Below are positions 60,199 to 64,000 of a stretch of DNA of 64,000 nucleotides, one piece after another. The position numbers and the translations under genes were made by a program. Under the pieces are notes generated by a model that was given only the letters and a program-made list of their open reading frames with translations, had not been told where the DNA came from and ran no database searches. Each line of letters starts with the position of its first letter. Positions within the stretch are counted from its first letter, which is position 1. This stretch comes from Chordicoccus furentiruminis (GTDB taxonomy: Bacteria; Bacillota; Clostridia; Lachnospirales; Lachnospiraceae), in the NCBI RefSeq assembly GCF_019355395.1, contig NZ_CP048829.1, positions 3,079,001 through 3,143,000 on the forward strand. The letters are read 5' to 3'.

Positions 60199-60696
60199 AT
60201 GGATACCATCATCTTATCGCTGCTGGTCGACAATACCTCCGGTGTGCTGACCCGTCTGTCCGGGCTGTTTGCCCGGAGGGGCTACAACATCGACAGCATC
60301 ACGGCCGGCGTGACGGCCAACCCGGATATCACACGCATCACGATCGTGAGCCGGGGGGACGACCGGGTCCTGAACCTGATCGTGGCCCAGCTTCGCAAGC
60401 AGGAGGATGTACGGGATGTCAAGGTTCTTGATCCCGCGTCTTCCGTTGACCGGGAGCTGATTCTCGTCAAGGTGATGGCGGATGTCACGAACCGACGCGA
60501 CATAATGGCGATCGCGGAAATCTTCCGCGCAAATGTCGTGGACGTGCAGAAGGACTCGATGATCATCGAGCTCACGGGGTCCCAGTCCAAGCTTGCCGCG
60601 CTTCTCGACATGCTGAGCGAGTATCAGATCGCCGAGATCGCCCGTACAGGGATCACGGGACTTTCCCGCGGATCCGGGGATGTCCGTTTTCTGTAA
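60199..60696 (+). CDS. ilvN: acetolactate synthase small (regulatory) subunit
   Basis: 165 residues. N-terminal ACT domain (DNTSGVLTRLSGLFARRGYNIDSI) and the C-terminal regulatory domain (LIVAQLRKQEDVRDVKVLD and later). It activates the catalytic subunit and gives valine feedback. The start at 60199 has AAGGGA eight bases upstream and fits the usual N-terminus better than the ATG at 60178. The large subunit ilvB is not in the window, which is unusual since the two are often adjacent. ilvC follows. Confidence 0.95.
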   Translation: MDTIILSLLVDNTSGVLTRLSGLFARRGYNIDSITAGVTANPDITRITIVSRGDDRVLNLIVAQLRKQEDVRDVKVLDPASSVDRELILVKVMADVTNRRDIMAIAEIFRANVVDVQKDSMIIELTGSQSKLAALLDMLSEYQIAEIARTGITGLSRGSGDVRFL

Positions 60697-60740
60697 GCGG
60701 CGGAGAGCTGCATTTTCATCCGGAACATACAGCCGCATAA

Positions 60741-61838
<1,098 letters not shown>

Positions 61839-61859
61839 TCCGGCAGTGTGACATTCAAA

Positions 61860-61905
61860 CGATGCGGTGCGACAGTGAGGCTGCCGCATCGCGTCGTTTC
61901 TCTTT
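61860..61905 (+). terminator. probable terminator after ilvC
   Basis: CGATGCGG (61860-61867) pairs perfectly with CCGCATCG (61884-61891), followed by CGTCGTTTCTCTTT. The T run is interrupted. Confidence 0.55.
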
Positions 61906-61991
61906 ATTGAAAGCAGAACATTTCCCGTCGCAGCGGATGCGGTGCGGCGGGCCGGAAACAAATGAAAACACCGGCTTGATGGAGTGAAGGT

Positions 61992-62576
61992 ATGGACGAC
62001 AGGCAAAGAGCAGCCGCGGAGGAGCGGAAGCGTTTCTCTGAGATGCACGGCGCGACCGGCAGACAGAGCATCGAAGGAATGTGCTGGCAGGACCGGATTG
62101 TGAAGCGGGAAGCCGTGGACAGCGGGGAACGCTGGCAGGACCGGGTCGCCGGGAGAGAACGGGGACAGAGGGATCCGGAAGGGAGAAATCCATACGGACA
62201 TCCGGGATACGGCTACCGGGACGCGTACAATAACGCCCAGTACGGATACTGGGATGACCGGGACCGGCCCCGGTCTGACAATGCCGCCATCGGCGGGATG
62301 ATCTTCGGCATTCTCTCTGTCGTTCTCTGCTGGAACGTGTTCGGGCTCGTCTTCGGGGTCGTGGCGGTGATTCTCTCACTTGTCGCGAGATCCGCCCGTG
62401 AGAAGCGGGGATACTGGATCGCGGGGCTTGTGACGGGGATCGTCGGGCTGGCGCTTTTTCTCATTGTGCTGATCATGTTGATGACAATGCTCCCGGCAGC
62501 GATGGAGTGGATGTTCCGCCTTTACGGTGAGACCGGCAGGAGCGGAGGCTTTCCGGGCGGTTTCCCGGGGCGCTGA
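61992..62576 (+). CDS. DUF4190-like small membrane protein
   Basis: 194 residues. A long polar, Arg/Glu/Tyr-rich cytosolic N-terminus (1-95) and two membrane segments (about 99-125 and 138-166, AAIGGMIFGILSVVLCW and WIAGLVTGIVGLALFLIVL), as in DUF4190 proteins. A Gly-rich tail ends it. Function unknown. It lies inside the ilvC-leuC interval but shows no link to amino-acid synthesis; it may be cotranscribed. GGAG lies 8-10 bases upstream. Confidence 0.65.
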   Translation: MDDRQRAAAEERKRFSEMHGATGRQSIEGMCWQDRIVKREAVDSGERWQDRVAGRERGQRDPEGRNPYGHPGYGYRDAYNNAQYGYWDDRDRPRSDNAAIGGMIFGILSVVLCWNVFGLVFGVVAVILSLVARSAREKRGYWIAGLVTGIVGLALFLIVLIMLMTMLPAAMEWMFRLYGETGRSGGFPGGFPGR

Positions 62577-62642
62577 ATCTCTGCCAGCCGTGCTGTCTAA
62601 ACGGCAGGGCCTTTCCGGGGTCGGGAGAAGGGAGAAATCTGA

Positions 62643-63911
62643 ATGAAGGGAATGACGATGTCGCAGAAGATTCTGGCCGCCCACGCGGGGGCTGAACGGG
62701 TGGAAGCCGGACAGCTCATCGAGGCGAACCTGGATCTTGTGCTTGGCAATGATATCACCTCTCCGGTGGCGATCCATGAGATGGACAAGCTGAAGGAGAA
62801 GAAGGTCTTTGACCGCGACAAAATCGCGCTGGTCATGGATCATTTTGTGCCGAACAAGGATATTAAATCGGCTGAGAACTGCAAATGCGTCCGGGAATTT
62901 GCCCGGAAGTATGACGTGACGAATTATTTCGATGTAGGCGAGATGGGCATCGAGCACGCGCTTCTTCCTGAAAAAGGACTGGTCACAGCCGGCGATCTGG
63001 TGATCGGCGCGGACTCTCATACCTGCACGTACGGCGCGCTGGGCGCTTTTTCCACCGGAGTGGGCTCGACGGATATGGCGGCCGGAATGGCGACCGGACG
63101 GGCCTGGTTCAAGGTTCCGTCCGCGATCCGGGTCAATGTGACGGGGAAGCTGAGGCCTTATGTCAGCGGCAAGGATGTGATTCTTCACCTCATCGGAGAG
63201 ATCGGGGTGGACGGCGCGCTTTATCAGTCTCTGGAATTTACGGGAGACGGCATCAGCGAGCTGACGATGGACGACCGTTTCACGATCGCCAATATGGCGA
63301 TCGAAGCCGGCGCGAAGAACGGGATCTTCCCGGTGGACGATCGGACGGAAGCGTACATGAGGGAGCATGGTCAGAAGACGCCGCGCGTGTTCCGGGCGGA
63401 TCCGGACGCGGAGTATACGCGTGAGGTGACGATGGATCTGTCAGAGCTGGAGCCGACGGTTGCATTTCCCCATCTTCCGGAGAACACGAAGGCCATCTCG
63501 GAGATCACCGAGCCGGTCGCCGTTGATCAGGTTGTCATCGGATCCTGCACCAACGGACGGATCAGCGATCTGAGGGCGGCCGCCGCGGTTCTCAAGGGAA
63601 GAAAGGTGAAGAAGGGACTTCGCGTGATCGTGGTTCCGGCGACGCAGGCGGTTTATCTTCAGGCGATGGAGGAAGGGCTGCTCCGTACCTTCATCGAGGC
63701 AGGCGCGGTCGTCAGCACGCCGACCTGCGGGCCGTGTCTCGGCGGTTATATGGGGATTCTGGCTGCGCACGAACGCTGCGTGTCCACGACGAACCGTAAT
63801 TTTGTCGGGCGGATGGGCGATGTCACATCGGAAATCTATCTGGCTTCCCCGGCTGTCGCGGCGGCGTCCGCGGTGACCGGCCGCATCTCATCACCGGAGG
63901 AACTGAAATGA
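62643..63911 (+). CDS. leuC: 3-isopropylmalate dehydratase large subunit
   Basis: 422 residues, aconitase superfamily, leucine synthesis. The 4Fe-4S ligands appear in [15 protein letters not shown] and the later VIGSCTNGR and [14 protein letters not shown]. Length fits the short LeuC/HacA type of Clostridia and Archaea (about 420) rather than the E. coli-type. GGAG lies 8 bases upstream of 62643; ATG codons at 62652 and 62658 are possible. It ends in an ATGA overlap with leuD. Confidence 0.96.
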   Translation: MKGMTMSQKILAAHAGAERVEAGQLIEANLDLVLGNDITSPVAIHEMDKLKEKKVFDRDKIALVMDHFVPNKDIKSAENCKCVREFARKYDVTNYFDVGEMGIEHALLPEKGLVTAGDLVIGADSHTCTYGALGAFSTGVGSTDMAAGMATGRAWFKVPSAIRVNVTGKLRPYVSGKDVILHLIGEIGVDGALYQSLEFTGDGISELTMDDRFTIANMAIEAGAKNGIFPVDDRTEAYMREHGQKTPRVFRADPDAEYTREVTMDLSELEPTVAFPHLPENTKAISEITEPVAVDQVVIGSCTNGRISDLRAAAAVLKGRKVKKGLRVIVVPATQAVYLQAMEEGLLRTFIEAGAVVSTPTCGPCLGGYMGILAAHERCVSTTNRNFVGRMGDVTSEIYLASPAVAAASAVTGRISSPEELK

Positions 63912-64000
63912 ATCATGCACATGGCAGGGTTTTCAAGTACGGAGACAACATCGACACCGATGTCATCATCCCGGCGCGCTATCTGAACAGCACGGATCCG
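63908..64000 (+). CDS. leuD: 3-isopropylmalate dehydratase small subunit, cut by the window end
   Basis: The first 31 codons only, reading [19 protein letters not shown] and then [12 protein letters not shown], the typical LeuD opening with the conserved [13 protein letters not shown] motif. It overlaps leuC by four bases. The small subunit swivels onto LeuC to form the active site. Nothing else can be said as the gene runs off the window. Confidence 0.95.
   Translation, partial: MNHAHGRVFKYGDNIDTDVIIPARYLNSTDP

Noticed and set aside
62583-62610. Possible terminator before leuC
   Set aside because: Short, interrupted pairing (GCC-GCCGT/ACGGC-GGC) with only CTTTCC after it; leuC is probably still read from upstream.

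Overview
The window looks like a chromosomal segment of a high-GC, Gram-positive anaerobe of the Clostridia, most likely Lachnospiraceae-like. The pointers are butyrate kinase, a SpoVB-type flippase, a QueH-type queuosine enzyme, a GGGtGRT/Fe-S scaffold pair, a DUF815 ATPase, mannosylglucose phosphorylase, frequent ATGA stop/start overlaps, TTG/GTG starts and strong AGGAGG-type ribosome sites. The species cannot be named from the sequence. I see no rRNA, CRISPR array or phage module. There is one tRNA.

Layout. 1-1340: AT-rich island with a Vat-type acetyltransferase and a tandem helix-turn-helix protein, ending just before an orphan terminator and a tRNA-Gly with its own promoter and terminator. 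1871-5045: pentose phosphate operon (ribulose-5-P 4-epimerase, split transketolase, ribulose-P 3-epimerase). 5130-5768: PRTase-like protein with an altered PRPP loop. 5955-6082: nested palindrome. 6241-9631: an ISL3-family transposase gene cut by a complete IS66-family element with perfect inverted repeats and an 8-bp target duplication. 9813-13924: two L,D-transpeptidases around a patatin-like protein. 13946-17480: heterodimeric ABC exporter. 17653-19982: MocR-type regulator divergent from butyrate kinase. 19997-25106: proC, then a polysaccharide group (flippase, DUF1972 glycosyltransferase, Wzz-like protein). 25269-27646: phosphohexomutase and a phosphatase.

28669-33573: BMP-type nucleoside ABC transporter, flanked by an orphan response regulator (27653, minus) and an orphan histidine kinase (33756, plus). 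35359-40030: hisH-hisF, ung, SpoVB/MurJ-like flippase, queH. 40103-45528: argH, asd, topB, a left-handed beta-helix protein. 45623-46387: TraX-like membrane protein. 46559-48280: Fe-S scaffold homologue plus GGGtGRT protein. 48549-49190: LUD protein. 49413-49514: a 33-codon reading frame with strong translation and termination signals. 49664-54562: antiporter, then nth, an unknown gene, orphan HicB, CYTH and the DUF815 ATPase.

54815-60123: mannan-disaccharide operon (cellobiose 2-epimerase, mannosylglucose phosphorylase, mannose-6-P isomerase, phosphohexomutase). 60199-64000: branched-chain amino-acid genes ilvN, ilvC, leuC and leuD (cut by the window edge), with a small DUF4190-like membrane protein inside the group.

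How the genes work together: the sugar operons feed mannose and pentose phosphates into fructose-6-P and glyceraldehyde-3-P. The envelope genes build and edit wall and surface polysaccharide. The amino-acid genes are scattered fragments of pathways rather than whole operons. The clearest recent events are the IS66-into-ISL3 insertion and a 30-bp tandem duplication of the ribosome site and start codon of the 2-epimerase gene.
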